From: Lactuca virosa
Taxonomy: Eukaryota; Streptophyta; Magnoliopsida; Asterales; Asteraceae
Assembly (NCBI GenBank): GCA_928212115.1
Contig: CAKMRJ010003334.1
Location: 42,163,651 to 42,227,650, forward strand
Length of the DNA stretch: 64,000 nucleotides
Direction of reading: 5' to 3'
A program made the translations under genes and the position numbers. How positions within the stretch are numbered: the first letter of the stretch is position 1; each line of letters begins with the position of its first letter. The notes under the pieces are model-generated. The model was not told the origin of the DNA and made no database searches. It saw only the letters and a program-made list of their open reading frames with translations. Positions 9,156 to 22,254 of this stretch are shown here, in pieces.

Positions 9156-10026
9156 CCAAGGAAGTCGAGAGGCTAACACATGGGACTTGATGATCCCGAC
9201 CATGAACAAAAGGTTTGGTAATCATGGAGTGGATCGATCGATTACCCATCTGAACAATATCAATGGAATTATCATCAAGGTTTTGCAATTTATGTTTATT
9301 AGTGTGTATCTTGTAGATGCATGCACATTCTAGATGTGTTTTTATTGCATTTGTAACATCATAGTTAGGTCATCTTATGTGTAATGTAGGCTCATATCCA
9401 TTTGTATTTTATATATATGTTTTCCGGTAAGAACTTGTCAATCATGAGATTTTTTTTCACGCTACGGGAGCCTAAAGTCCTCCAGGCAAATCTCTCATCT
9501 CTCTTCAATATCGCCCCCTTCCTTTCTTTTATTGTGTTGTCTCGACAGCCTAAATCCTAGGCCATATTTACCCTTCTATTTCCTACAAAAAAATAAGGCA
9601 AGTGTTGTCCTTAACCCCAATCATCTGCTGAAAAATACTACGACATTACAAACATCAAAGCTATCATTCGTGTTGCCCTTAAACTTGATGAGTTGAACAA
9701 TAATGTTTGACGCCAACTTTCGAAATCACATTCTACATGTTTGGAGTGTTTGATCACACTGATGACACATCTACCCCAACTACACGGGATGAAATTGAAT
9801 GTAACAAACTTGATGAAAGTATGAAACTTTGGATCTATGCAAGGGTATATGCCTTTTGAAATTTTAACAAAAAAATTTGAACAACAAATTTGCTTAAATG
9901 ATGGAAAACAGTTTAGCTTCTCAACAGGATTACAAAGGAAAAATTAAGCTATATAAACTAAAATGAAAGCAAACAAAAGTTTAAAGATGTAAACAAAAAG
10001 TTGTACAAAATAAAGAATAGAGGACA
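9156..10026. other. Kinase 3' flank and intergenic DNA
   Basis: No coding region recognised. The first 250 bases probably include the kinase 3' UTR. The rest is AT-rich with no repeat structure I could identify. Confidence 0.5.
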
Positions 10027-10284
10027 TGTAACGACCCAAAAATAGTGATAAAAAATTTTCATTTTTAAATCATCAAAACATACAGCATGTGTATTAAATA
10101 GTCATAAAACAATGTATCAAAAACATCATAGTAGAATAATCATCAATGCAAAAATCGTAAAGGGATGTTGTGCAATCATGTCAGATCCTTCCTTTTCGAA
10201 CTGGAAGTACCTAAAAATACTAAACCACGAAACCGTAAGCACAAAGCTTAGTGAGTTCCCCAAACTACCACATACCATACAAAT

Positions 10285-10460
10285 CAGTGGGCCCAGCCCT
10301 TAGGTATATTTCAACCCAAACATACAATAGTGGGCCCAGTCTTGGGGTATATTTCAACCAAAACATACAATAGTGGGCACAGCCCTCGGGTATATTTCAA
10401 TCCAAATCATACAATAGTGGGCCCAGCCCTGGGGTATATTTCAACCCAAACATACATGCA
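10285..10460. repeat. Tandem repeat of about 43 bp in element A LTR
   Basis: Four copies of a unit with GTGGGCCCAGCCC followed by GGTATATTTCAACCCAAACAT, starting near 10287, 10330, 10373 and 10417. The 5' LTR has the same array at 37756-37915 with similar spacing. Confidence 0.8.
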
Positions 10461-10974
10461 AGAGTCATAAAGACAGCTAGGATCCTACATAACACAATCC
10501 AGTGGGTCGGCATTGGTGTCTTCGACACACGACTATAGTGAAGAGACTCACCTCGCTAATGCATTCAAACGTCAACAACCCACACAATCAGGAAATAGGT
10601 ACTAAACGCCACCTAGATTACCACACAAGATAAACTCTTATGCTATCTTTCTAAACTATATTTTTTACTAAAAGTCAATGAGTCAAAAGTCAATCCTCAA
10701 AGTCAACAGTCATATCAAGGTCAAAATTGCCAATCAGCAGCCCTCTACGTCATGGGCACTACATGCCAAAACAGTCGATGATTCCCCAGTCGCCACATCG
10801 TGACAGCCTAAGGCCACGTCGTGGGGACTGGTCTAAACAGCTCAAACAAGCTTAATCCATTTTCTTCCGATTTCAAGAGCTCCAAAGCTTAGATCTGGTC
10901 CTTTCCAAGGCCTTAATGGCTAAAGTTTCTAACTTTATCCCATAAGACATCCGTATAAGTCTAGATCTAGGTTT

Positions 10975-11935
10975 TGTTGGGTTTTGATACGAAACAAAAG
11001 TTTATTTTTCACAAAAACCGGCAACGGAAGACTTTAAAAATAACGAGTTTAATTTTAGTTCATAACAAAATCGAACCATCATGGATCCATTTATAGAGGT
11101 TAGAATGAAATAAAACCAACCATATGATGTTTTAGAGATAATCTTTGAAGTCTTTGAACCCACTTGGTTTTGGGGTGTTTATGAAGATAACAAATTATCA
11201 AAGTGTATGATCTTCTCTACAAGTATCCACCATCAAGAGTAAGACACTTGGAATGCTAGTTCCTTCTTGTATTCTTGAGTGTCTAAAGCCTTTAAGTGCT
11301 TAACTAAAATAAGCACTAAAGGGAACAAATCAAGAGGTCTTCTAAACACCAAAGTAAAGCAACAAACTTCAAAGGATTGGAGCTCCTTCACACTCACGGT
11401 TTTAGAGAGACGAAGAAGGGAAGAAGAAGAGCTTCACTCTTGCAAAAATGCAAGCCTCATGCATCACTTATATAGCCCATGAAAAGTAAGGCCTAACCAT
11501 TAAAATAATATAAAGTAATGGTAACCTTTAGAAGCCTGGGAGACAAAAGGTGGAAGGTTGAAAAAGCAACCTCTCACACCATCATTATGCCTTTTAAAAA
11601 GTAAGATTCTTTATTTTTTATAAACTCCAAGTTTATAAAATATAAACTTTGTTTTTAGGTAAAAGACAAAAGAATCCAACTAGTCCAAAATGTTGTGAAT
11701 GACTTATTAATTCATACCATATGAAATAATAACTAGTAATACTCTCTTATAATTATTATTTTCACAAAACAATAATTATTCCCTAATTAAAATACAAGAA
11801 TCGATATTATTTATTAATAATCATATTAATAATAAATATACAAAATGTGCAAACTTGCTAAAGGTGTGACCCTATAGGATCATATATTATTAGCAATATC
11901 ACTCCATAATGATTCTTGGGCATATAGATCCAACA
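10975..11935 (-). repeat. 3' LTR of the non-coding element
   Basis: Matches 30059-30959 closely across its length; the shared block 11279-11482 / 30303-30506 translates identically, though I do not regard that as a gene. It reads TATATAAG in the minus sense at 11468-11475, a plausible TATA box. Confidence 0.9.
11468..11475 (-). promoter_or_regulatory. TATA box of the non-coding element LTR
   Basis: The minus strand reads CTATATAAG here, repeated at the equivalent place in the other LTR (about 30492-30499). It is the only clear core promoter in this LTR. Confidence 0.5.
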
Positions 11936-12976
11936 ATCTCCCACTTGCACAAGATTCATTATAGACTGACATAGACAGTAGTTGACGTCTAGCAACGGGC
12001 TACTGCCCCTAACAACATATGAAGGGTGCCATTTCATCAACAGTCAATTCCAGGAGCTCTAAGCTACAATTGTTACTAAATGTGTGGTATCAATTATTCC
12101 TTTGTCTCAGACAACATGTCGAAAATGAGATATGGATCGCGATCAATCTCATTTACTGTTCAACTTTAACTAAGGCCTTAGATGTCATGCTCTCTACGAA
12201 TAAGAGGGACAAATCCCATCTTGACTACATACGCCCATCTTTGTATTCTCAGACATCATGTCGAACATGAGATATGACAACAATCCCTACACTTCAAGTC
12301 CCAAATATGCATCTCTAGTCTAAGAATACAAAGATCATCTTGACTACATACGCCTATCAATGCAGCTCATGTCATACCCAACGATGGCCTTTATGACTGC
12401 CCCTTTACGAAACAACGTTGAACCATGCCTAAGCACAACAATCCCTACACCTCAAGTCCCAAATACGCATCTCAGGTCTAAGATTAAAAGATACAACCTT
12501 GATCAAAACATCACTCTTAAATATGATCCATAAAGTGGTTTTGATGCGGGTTAAGTCCAATACTTATTCTCCCAATCAAGTACCTATGAAGTTGGTAGCA
12601 GCTCTTTGCCATTCTGATCTCCATGAGAATCCACCAATCCACTCATATTAGTCTTACTTCATAGATGCTCTCACAACTATGAACGACTATGGACATTTAG
12701 AATAACCCAGTTATTCAAGGATTTAAACATGCTAATATAGAACACAATAATTATTTAATGAAAGACGCATATCCAATATATCATTCATTACAATATATGT
12801 TGCTTTATTGTTCCAATATCCAAATACTAAATTTCAATCAAATACATCTACTTGTATCAACAATGATCTATAGCACCAGCTTGACTTTCATGCTTTAGCT
12901 AAAGAAGCAGATTTGTTAAGTAGATTTGAGAAACTTGATTTGTATAAACTTTGCGAATACAATCATTTTTAGTTTA

Positions 12977-13190
12977 GATATATATATATATATATATATA
13001 GATATAGATATATATAGATATAGACACATATAACATATATATATATACACATATATACATATTATATATATATATATATATATATCTATATAGATATATA
13101 TATAGATATATACACATATATACATATATATATATACACATATATACATATATATATATATATATATCTATATATATATATATATATAAC
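12977..13190. repeat. TA/GATA-rich microsatellite
   Basis: About 210 bp of (TA)n broken by GATA, TCTA and CACATATA units. Confidence 0.9.
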
Positions 13191-14516
13191 TAATAATAAA
13201 GAAAAACTATTGAGAATGAATTAGATGCTTGAATATGACTTAGATACCAATACTTGTGTAATGGGATTACTCCTAGTCATAATGAACTATACATTAATCA
13301 TCTTTGTATGTGGTTCTCCAAACCACGAGGTACTCTAACTCTGATGTGTAACTGTAATTAAAATCTACATGGAACCACTATCCATGTAACTATCTTTTCA
13401 TTCATAATGAGGACACGCCCGATTATGACTGAGAGTTATCTCAATCTATTTGAAAATTTAGCACATGTGTAACACCTTTAAACATAACTTTCTTTCAAAT
13501 ACTCCGTAGACTAGGAATATTTCTCTAGTTCTCGCAAGTACTTTTAGAATGTTCCTATAAGTCACACAATGTCTTGTTCTCGGATTATAATGGTATCATT
13601 CGACATGCTCTAAGAATACGACTTATTTGGCCTTTATGCATAATCATGACATAAATGATTAATCCAATTGCATCAGCATACATAATACAATCATATTATC
13701 TAGTTCAAAAACATTTGCAGTTTTGCACTAGGATTTTGCTCAAAATCATGTCATATGGTATTTGACAAGATGACTCTCTCAAAGTCCTTTATCTTAAGCT
13801 CCTTTAAGATCCTTGACAATTAATGCAATTTTACTTAATCCTTTAAGTTGCCATGATCTATCTATATAGATCCTTATTCCATGAATTAGTATGTCCACTA
13901 AATATAACATTAGGAATGTTACTGCGCTCCCACTAGCTTTGTAGCAAACATAAGAATCATCTAGATTCATAGTTAAATTACACTATGTAATTACCTTATA
14001 AAAAATAAGATTCTTACTTTGAGATGTTAGCTTAAATCTTGGAAAGATTTTCATTCATGTATGTTTTCTCCCTTGAAAACTCACTTACTCTTTATAGTCA
14101 AACTATATCGAGGAAGATTAATCAAGCCCATACTTGATAATCATACATGAATGCATCTCTATGTGTTTTATTAGTTCCTGGTCAACCATTGAGCAGATTC
14201 AACAACAATTGAAATTTGCTAGTTCCAAACTTGATGCATTTAGTTTATGGTTCTTTAAGCTCTTAAAGTTCCATATAGCTCTCACTTAGAAAAAGAACTT
14301 TCTAATCACTTGTCTTATGGAATGACACATACTGGGATTAGTAGAAACTTCATCCTAAACAATCATTTAGGATATTCTACATAAATGCAATTAGTAGATA
14401 CTAGAGTGGTTAAGCTTATTGTCTAACATAAGCTCAATGACTTCATATCTTTTAGATAAGGATAAACTATTTCATCCTTAGCCTAATATAAGTATCTAAT
14501 CCACTTGTTTGGTTGG

Positions 14517-14584
14517 AATATATATATATAGATATATATATATATATATATATATATATCTATATATATATATCTCTATATCTA
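14517..14584. repeat. TA-rich microsatellite
   Basis: (TA)n with GATA and TCTA interruptions. Confidence 0.85.
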
Positions 14585-15808
14585 TTTGTTGCAGTGAGCA
14601 TGACTCCAAAAAATTTATAAAGTAAATCGTTCCTTTAATAAACATCATGTAATAGACGGAAAGGTCTGCTTTTTATCCTCTTCAAAAACTTGTACTATCG
14701 ACATTCAGCTAGTGGCTAGGTGACCCTATCCCACTAGAGAATTCGAAGGCTACCTCGAATATCAAAAGATAGATTCAAATGACCAGGTGATCTTGTGCCA
14801 CAAGAAACATACTAATGACAAGTGAGTGTTTTTGTCGGAATGAGTTGTGAATCGATTCCACAACTCCTAAGATGTTCCAAGAAGACTTGGTTTACAAAAC
14901 TCATTTTGTTTATCACATCGAAAGGTTAATGATGATATCATTAATGAGTATTTCAATCTTCACTATGAAAATTTTGATCAAATCAAAAGGTTTCATCAAC
15001 AACGAACAAAAGTCGTCAGTGAAATTGATTATGTATCTATCAGCAAATCTATTCATGGATTGAAAAAGATTACATACATCACTTATGTATAACTCTTTGT
15101 CAAGCCTTTTGTTCTTTAACTACTAATAGATAAAGACACTTGTGAATCATCTTCCCATATAAATAGGATTCACATATATTAAATGAATCAATCTCATTTG
15201 CCTTCAAAAATTCCATCCTTTTGAAGTTGGTATATGTATTTCTTATATATATTGTCATGATGATTAATTCATAGATAAGTTACAATCAAATATCATTTGA
15301 TTATATATGAGTTATGATCAGAACTATTAATTTAATGAAAGATTATATATTTACTTCATGAATAACATTATGAGAAAATATTCTTTAACACAGAATACAT
15401 CGTTTCAGAACATGAATATGAACATCCATTAAACGATAAGTAAATCTAGATTTATTCATAAATCACAACTATTACATGTCCCTAGAAGGATAGGTACAAT
15501 ACATCTATTGTTTAAATAAAAGACTATAACAACACTTGTTATATCTTCAACACGAAATACCATATGTTTGTAATCAGTTGATTATTTCTTCCAATCATCA
15601 ACACATAATATCAATTATTAGTGTCACCTGAAGTATTACATACTCAAGTGAATGATGGAAAAATAAATAGTTATATCATATAGACATCTGAAGTCTTGTC
15701 CAGGTCAGACTTCCTCAGCTTGATGAGATGAGAGGAACAATTCCCCCTTTAGTGTCTAGTTTCTTCCACAATAGAAAATACCCTAATCATTCGGTCCTTT
15801 CTTGATTT

Positions 15809-16387
15809 TGTTAGAAATATGGATTTAATGGCACTTGGAAATCTGAGAATCGTGATTATCACTATCAAATCGAAGTATTTGGGTGGTACTCCCAAATCCC
15901 CAATTGGATAGACTCATAAAATTCAGAGAGAAAAGAAAGAGAGTGAAAGTGTATAATTTAGTGAGTACCAGAAAAAGAGATCAAAACTAACTTTTAGATC
16001 CTTGTCTAAAAACTGTCATATGATAGTTTAAAACTGTCACAAAACCACCAAAACAGTCTTAAAACGGGTATTTTGGAAGGAGAACAAAATGGGTCAATTC
16101 TTTAAAATTCGGATTTTTAAAATTCGATCCCAGCCAAAGGCTCTGCCCCTTGGACCCCGCCAGGGGCTGTCGCCCCTTGGACCCCGCTCCCAGGGGCGCT
16201 GTCCCCGGACCCCCGTTCGTTCAGGGGCTTCGCCCCTAAATGACACTGTACTTTGATACTTGATCAAATTTAAACAAGTGTGTACTCCACACCTTCCTTA
16301 CTTGTTTAATATTTATCAAGATCACTTTTGGTCAACAAAGTAATCCCATTACACTTAAATAACATTGATGATAACAAATCACCAACA
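15809..16387 (-). repeat. 3' LTR of Copia-2
   Basis: Starts TGTTAGAAATATGG and ends ACCAACA on the plus strand. It contains a GC-rich block at 16128-16236 in otherwise AT-rich DNA. Confidence 0.9.
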
Positions 16388-16920
16388 AACCTCCCCTATT
16401 TAAGTGTAATCTTGATTAACTTAAAATGAAACATAACACCAACAAAATGATGCATAAATGAAATGTCGTGACGATTGAATTTCACATAAGTAGATTATAC
16501 ACTCCAAATATTCAAATATCAGGGTGTCACTAAGGATTGAACCCTTTCTATCCATAGTGAATATATGAAGATAATACACACAATAGTTTACATTCTCATA
16601 AGTTCTAACTTAGCACTATATTTTACTAGCTTGTGTCCCATCCTTCAATAAGCATATCAAAGTCAAGTCCCAACTTCTTGAAGCAGCTAAACTTCATGCT
16701 TATATAGGTAGTTCTTTTGTTCTTGCACCTGCAAATGCAATTTTTCAAAGAACTATTAAGAAACAAAATTTATATCAACCTCCTTAACTTGCAGTACTGA
16801 ACACATACCTTGGGAGAATGATTGTAATGTGTTCCAATCTTCAAATATCAAGCTTTCCATATTGAATTCAGCATCTAATATTACATTAGATGGGAATTGG
16901 GTATCTCAATATAAAAGATT

Positions 16921-18991
16921 TTAAGTGGACTTTAAACCCATCCCTACAACCGCCTTGTGCACAAGATCTCTTGCCAACCCTTTGGTTAGATGATCGACTA
17001 AATTCAAATGAGTTCTTACAAACTCCACAGATATCACACCAGTCATGATGAGCTCACGAACCATGCTATGTCTAACACCTAAATGTCTAGACTTTCCATT
17101 GTACACTTGACAATAAGCCTTAGCCAAGGTTGCAACACTATCACATCTGATAGAAATGGTAGATATCGGTTTGGGCCACAATGGAATTTCATAAATCAAA
17201 TTCCTTAGCCACTCAGCTTCTTTACCAGCTGCAGACAAAGCAACAAACTCAGACTCCATGGTTGATTTGGTAATACAAGTCTGTTTCTTAGATGCCCAAG
17301 AAATGGCACCTCCTCCAAGAAGAAACACCTAACCACTTGTAGAGGCGTGATCCTCTAAGTTGTTAATCCAGCTGGCATCTGAATAACCTTCCAAAACAGA
17401 AGGATAACCAATATAAGTTAAACTATAATTTATGGTCCCTTTCAAATACTTGAATACTCTACTTATAGCTTGCCAATGATGTGAACTAGGTTTACTAGTA
17501 TATCTACTAAGCCTTCCCATAGCATATGCTATATCAGGCCTAGTACTAATAATGGCATACATTAGACAACGAATAGCCCTTGAGTATTCAAGTCGAGACA
17601 CTGGAGATCCTTTATTAGGTAGAAGCTTAAGACTAGGATCTATAGGAGTGCTAACAGGAGAACAATTCTCAAAGTTAAACTTCTTTCAATATCTTCTCAA
17701 TGTAATGAGATTGAGAATTTGAAATCCCATTGTTTCCTTTTCTAATTCTTATACCAAGAATTACTTCAGCCTCCCCCATGTCTTTCATGTCAAAACTAGA
17801 TGATAAGAATTTCTTGGTTTTATCAGCTTCACCTTGATCAGTACCAAAGATTAACATATCATCAACATATAGACAAATTATAACTCCTTTACCAGAAGAA
17901 TCAAATTTGCTATATACACATTTGTCAGCCTGGTTTAATGCAAAACCACTAGACAATATCACATCATCAAACTTTTGATGCCATTGTTTTGGTGCTTGTT
18001 TCAAACCATATAATGATTTTTTTTCAATTTACACACCTTATGTTCATTACCAGGCATCACAAACCGTTCAGGTTGTTTCATGTAGATTTCCTCATCTAAG
18101 TCACCATTCAAGAATGCAGTTTTCACATCCATTTGGTGAATCACAAGATTATGTATAGCTGCAAGAGCTAACAATAATCTAATTGTGGAAATTCTAGCAA
18201 CAGGAGCATAAGTATCAAAGAAGTCAATGCTTTCCTTTTGCCTAAATCCTTGGATAACCAATCTGGCTTTATACTTATCAATTGTGCCATCCACCTTCAT
18301 TTTCCTTTTGAGGATCCACTTACAACCCAATGCCTTACAACCAGGAGGTAAATCCGACAATACCCAAGTATTGTTATGCATGGTAGAATCAATCTCATCC
18401 TGAATTGCTTCTTTCCAGAAATGAACATCCCTGGAAGCCATAGCTTCACTAAAAGTCTTTGGATCCTCCTCAATATTAAAACAATATTGATGTTGACATA
18501 TAGTCTCATTCCTTGTTCCTTCAACTAGATAAAGTTGAAAATCAGATCCAAAAGACTTGGTTTTTCTTACTCTTGTGCTTTTCCTAGGTTCAGGTACAGA
18601 ACTTGCACCACCAGAAACATCTTCAGCTTGAGTAATACTCTTGCTGGAAGATTGATGAATCATGTCCCTTGGTCTAGGTATAGATGTAAATCTTTCTTCA
18701 TCAAAGATAGCATCTCTTGACTCTATCACCGTGTTTATAGACACAGGGCCCATTAGATTCTAAAACATAGAATCTATATGCTTTAGAATGCTCAACATAT
18801 TCAATAAAGATACAATCTACACCTCTCTCACCAAATGTTTTCCTTTTGGGTTCAGTGAGCCTTACTACTGCTCTACAGCCCCAAACTTTGAGATAACTCA
18901 AATTTGGTACCTTTTTACACCAAAGTTCATAAGGAGTATTCTTACTCCTTTTATTTGGAGTTCTGTTCAAGATGTAACATGCAGTTAACAT
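16921..18991 (-). pseudogene. pol: Copia-2 pol 3' part: integrase C-terminus, RT, RNase H
   Basis: Five consecutive fragments in shifting frames. 18701-18991 carries the integrase C-terminal region (ILNRTPNKRSKNTPYELW). 18001-18753 holds the RT start with KARLVIQGF and QMDVKTAFLNGDLDEEIYM. 17675-18004 has KQAPKQWHQKF and the RT active site LYVDD. 17329-17601 has RTRPDIAYA-like sequence. 16921-17328 is RNase H with STMESEFVALS and a final HLTKGLARDLV. Every domain is recognisable, but at least four frame or stop breaks separate them. It ends about 530 bp before the 3' LTR. Confidence 0.88.
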
Positions 18992-19018
18992 TGCCTCACC
19001 CCAAAACCCTTCACTTAA

Positions 19019-20848
19019 TCAAGAATATGACAACATGGAATTAACCATTTCTTTCAAAGTCCTATTCTTCCTTTCAGCTACACCATTTTGTTGTGGTGTA
19101 TATGGAGCTATGGTTTGATGTATTATTCCAGTTGATTCAAAATAAACTGGATCATAATACTCACCACCTCTATCAGTACGCAATACTTTTATTAATTCAT
19201 TTTTATGAAGCTCAACTTGTTGTTTATAAATTTTAAATTTATCAAGTGCTTCATCCCTAGAATGTAGCAAATAGATATAACAATATCTAGATGCATCATC
19301 AATAAAAATAACAACATACTTCTTGTTTCCAAGGGAAGGTGTTACATGGAAATCACATAAATCACTATGTATAAGATCCAACACCTTGCTTTCCCTAACA
19401 ACATCTTTGAAAGGTTGTCTATTGATTTTAGTTAGCATGCATGTTTTACATTTTCCATTATTTTGCATATCAAAAGCAGGAATTAAACTCATTTTAGACA
19501 TGTCTTTTAATCTCTTGTAATGAATGTGTCCTAGTCTAGCATGCCATAATTCAAATTTATTAAAATTATTGGTAGTACTAGTAGAAGTCATGCAAACAGA
19601 ATTATCAATAAAGGGATAATTAATGTTAAGTCTAATCATTCCAATGCATACATATCCAAATCCCATGAAAGAACCATGTCTTGACAAGATATACTTGTCA
19701 CTTTCTAATACTTTTTTGTAACCACAATTATTTAAAACAATTTCAGACACAAGATTATTTCGAATCCCCTGTACATATAAAACATTGTTTAGACACAAAC
19801 ACTTTCCAGAAGTAAAATAAAGTAAAACAGATCCTAAACCCTTGATTGGTTCAGTTGCAAACTTTCCCATTTTCACCACAGATCCATCTTCAATTGGTTG
19901 AAAGTCCTTGAACCAATATAGATCTTTGAAAACATGACTTGTCGCTCCCGAATCAACCCACCATGCAACATTATCATCCTGCACATAAAATGCTTCAAAA
20001 ATCACAGAAATATAATTCTGAATATATTTAGAATTCTGCAGGAAAACAGAATTCTGACCTTGTTGCTTTTCTGGATCCTTGGATCCACTTGGTCCAGCAC
20101 CATCCTTGTTCACTTTGCGAAGACGACAATCTTTCTTAAAGTGACTCGGTTTGTTGCAATTCCAGCAAACCAACTTAGCCTTCTTGTTGGAAGACTTGTC
20201 ATCCTTTCCTTTAAACTTCCTTTTTCCATTAGACTTCTTGGGATTCTTTAAACTTTCTCCTTCCACCATGTTCACAGAAGAGGAACCAACTTGGTTCTTG
20301 CCTTTAGGATTGTTGTCAAGTTCTTGAGTCCTTATGGACTCTTCAATCCTTAAATGGCTTCCAAGTTGATTCAAAGTCAATTCCTCTTTGTTATGTTTCA
20401 GATTGTGTTTAAAATCCTTCCAGAAAGGGGGCAGTTTGTCAATGATCACAGCCACAGAAATGGCTTCATCCATTTTCAAATTGTGTTGAGCAAACTGTCC
20501 CAAAATCCTTAACATTTCATGGAATTGTTCCATAACAGGCCTGGAGTCAATCATCTTGTAACCCATAAAGTTACTAACAAGAAACTTCTTAGTAGAAGCA
20601 TCTTCAGCCATGTACTTGGATTCAAGAGAATCCCACAGTTCTTTTGCAGATTCGAAATTTTGATAGATATCAAAAAGAGAGTCAGACATACCATTGAGAA
20701 TATGACCACGACATATGTAATCATCATTTTCCCACTTTGATCTTCTTCTTGTTGCCTCCAAAGGTTCATCTTCAACAGATTCTGGTAAGACTGGCATGGG
20801 TGTACTCAGAACATACACCACTTTCAGAGTGGTAAGGAGAAACTTCAT
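19019..20848 (-). pseudogene. Copia-2 gag C-terminus, protease and integrase core
   Basis: A 609-codon open stretch. It begins in the downstream copy of a duplicated gag segment. It contains a CCHC knuckle (CWNCNKPSHFKKDC), the protease motif VDSGATSH, the integrase zinc region (LWHARLGHIHYKRLK and CKTCMLTK), and integrase D, D and E in HSDLCDF, RTDRGGEY and QNGVAERKN. It stops just after the catalytic Glu. Gag and pol are in a single frame here, unlike Copia-1. The open stretch does not begin at the true gag start because of the duplication upstream. Confidence 0.85.
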
Positions 20849-21440
20849 CTTCTTCTGCCATCTACGAAAATCTTGCCCTTCAAACTTGTTCAGTTTTTCA
20901 AACTTACTTGTTCAGTTTGTTATGTTTCAGATTGTGTTTAAAATCCTTCCATGAAGGGGGTAGTTTGTCAATGATCACAGCCACAGAAATGGCTTCATCC
21001 ATTTTCAAATTGTGTTGAGTAAATTGTCCCAAAATCCTTAACATTTCATGGAATTGTTCCATAACAGGCCTGGAGTCAATCATCTTGTAACCCATAAAGT
21101 TACTAACAAGAAACTTTTTAGTAGAAGCATCTTCAGCCATGTACTTGGATTCAAGAGAATCCCACAGTTCTTTTGCAGATTCGAAATTTTGATAGATATC
21201 AAAAAGAGAGTCAGACATACCATTGAGAATATGACCACGACATATGTAATCATCATTTTCCCACTTTGATCTTCTTCTTGTTGCCTCCAAAGGTTCATCT
21301 TCAACAGATTCTGGTAAGACTGGCATGGGTGTACTCAGAACATACACCACTTTCAGAGTGGTAAGGAGAAACTTCATCTTCTTCTGCCATCTACGAAAAT
21401 CTTGCCCTTCAAACTTGTTCAGTTTTTCAAACTTACTTGT
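20381..21440. repeat. 529-bp tandem duplication within Copia-2 gag
   Basis: The two units lie 529 bp apart: for example TGTTATGTTTCAG at 20389 and 20918, and CAAACTTGTTCAG at 20881 and 21410. They differ at only a few bases, so the duplication is young relative to the rest of the element. Confidence 0.9.
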
Positions 21441-21470
21441 CATTTCCTTCATAGAATCGCCACTTGCCAT
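20904..21470 (-). pseudogene. gag: Copia-2 gag N-terminus, cut by duplication
   Basis: The ATG at 21470 starts MASGDSMKEMTSKFEKL, the authentic Gag N-terminus, only 23 nt from the LTR edge. It includes KFEGQDFRRWQKKM and AKELWDSLESKYMAED. After about 185 codons it runs into the second copy of the duplicated segment in another frame. The 529-bp offset is not divisible by three, so the duplication itself destroyed the gag frame. Confidence 0.85.
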
Positions 21471-22092
21471 GATCACAGAATACTTCGATTTTTTGTTATA
21501 AATATGGATTTAATGGCACTTGGAAATCTGAGAATCGTGATTATCACTATCAAATCGAAGTATTTGGGTGGTACTCTGTAACACTAGTCAAAATAGGTCA
21601 ATAGACAATCACATGTGATTATGCCAATCATGTAATGTGATTATGTTAACCTAGTAATGTGGTAAGAGTTTTATGTAGTTGATGATAAATTCTAATACAA
21701 ATATGAACCTTCTTTATGATACAACTCAAAATATACGTCCATACGATTCCAAAAATATAGAGAATGTTTGAATCTGACTTCGCATGAAGAAGTTATGATA
21801 AACCGAACATTATAAATCTCTATAATAAGAGGAATTTAAAATAAACTTAGAACTAGCTATTTAAGTCTAAAAGAGAGTTGTAGTACTCGTAAATACCTAC
21901 TCGTGGATATAAAGAACGTCAAAAACGGAGTTCGTATGTGAAAGTTACGACCTTTCGAAGATTCAGCTATCAGAAACCCTAATCTGACTGAACTCACGAG
22001 GTGAACATAGATGTTCACGAGGTGAGGAGTCATAAGGCCAGATTTCGGAGCTAGTAGGCGCATGGCAAGTCTACGAAGTGATAAACCAAAAG

Positions 22093-22254
22093 TTCACGAC
22101 GTGAGCAAGGATTGATTCACGTCGTGAGGAGTCAAAGGGACACCATTCGAAGCTAGGGACCAAATGGCGGGTCTAAGAAGTGAGCAGGATCGAGCTCACG
22201 ACGTGAGCATGCTTGGTTCACGTCGTGAATGGCCAAAAATCAGCCTATAAATAG
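22093..22254 (+). promoter_or_regulatory. Palindromic CACGWCGTG motif array and TATA box in the solo LTR
   Basis: TTCACGACGTGAG at 22093-22105, TTCACGTCGTGAG at 22116-22128, GCTCACGACGTGAGC at 22194-22208 and TTCACGTCGTGAA at 22217-22229 precede TATAAATAG at 22246-22254. A weaker copy lies near 22014. The placement upstream of TATA suggests promoter elements, by inference. Confidence 0.6.

Larger units (their letters stand above)
11947..15803. other. Internal domain of the non-coding element, left part
   Basis: AT-rich, with no convincing ORF on either strand. Imperfect repeats of a phrase around AACAATCCCTACACxTCAAGTCC occur near 12280 and 12440. Two TA-rich microsatellites lie within. Short ORFs here look like chance. 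Confidence 0.6.

Noticed and set aside
11279..11482. 67-codon ORF repeated identically at 30303-30506
   Set aside because: It lies wholly in the LTR of the non-coding element, lacks an ATG start, and is duplicated only because LTRs are duplicated.
12916..13149. Minus-strand ORF rich in Tyr and Ile
   Set aside because: A translation of the TA/GATA microsatellite.
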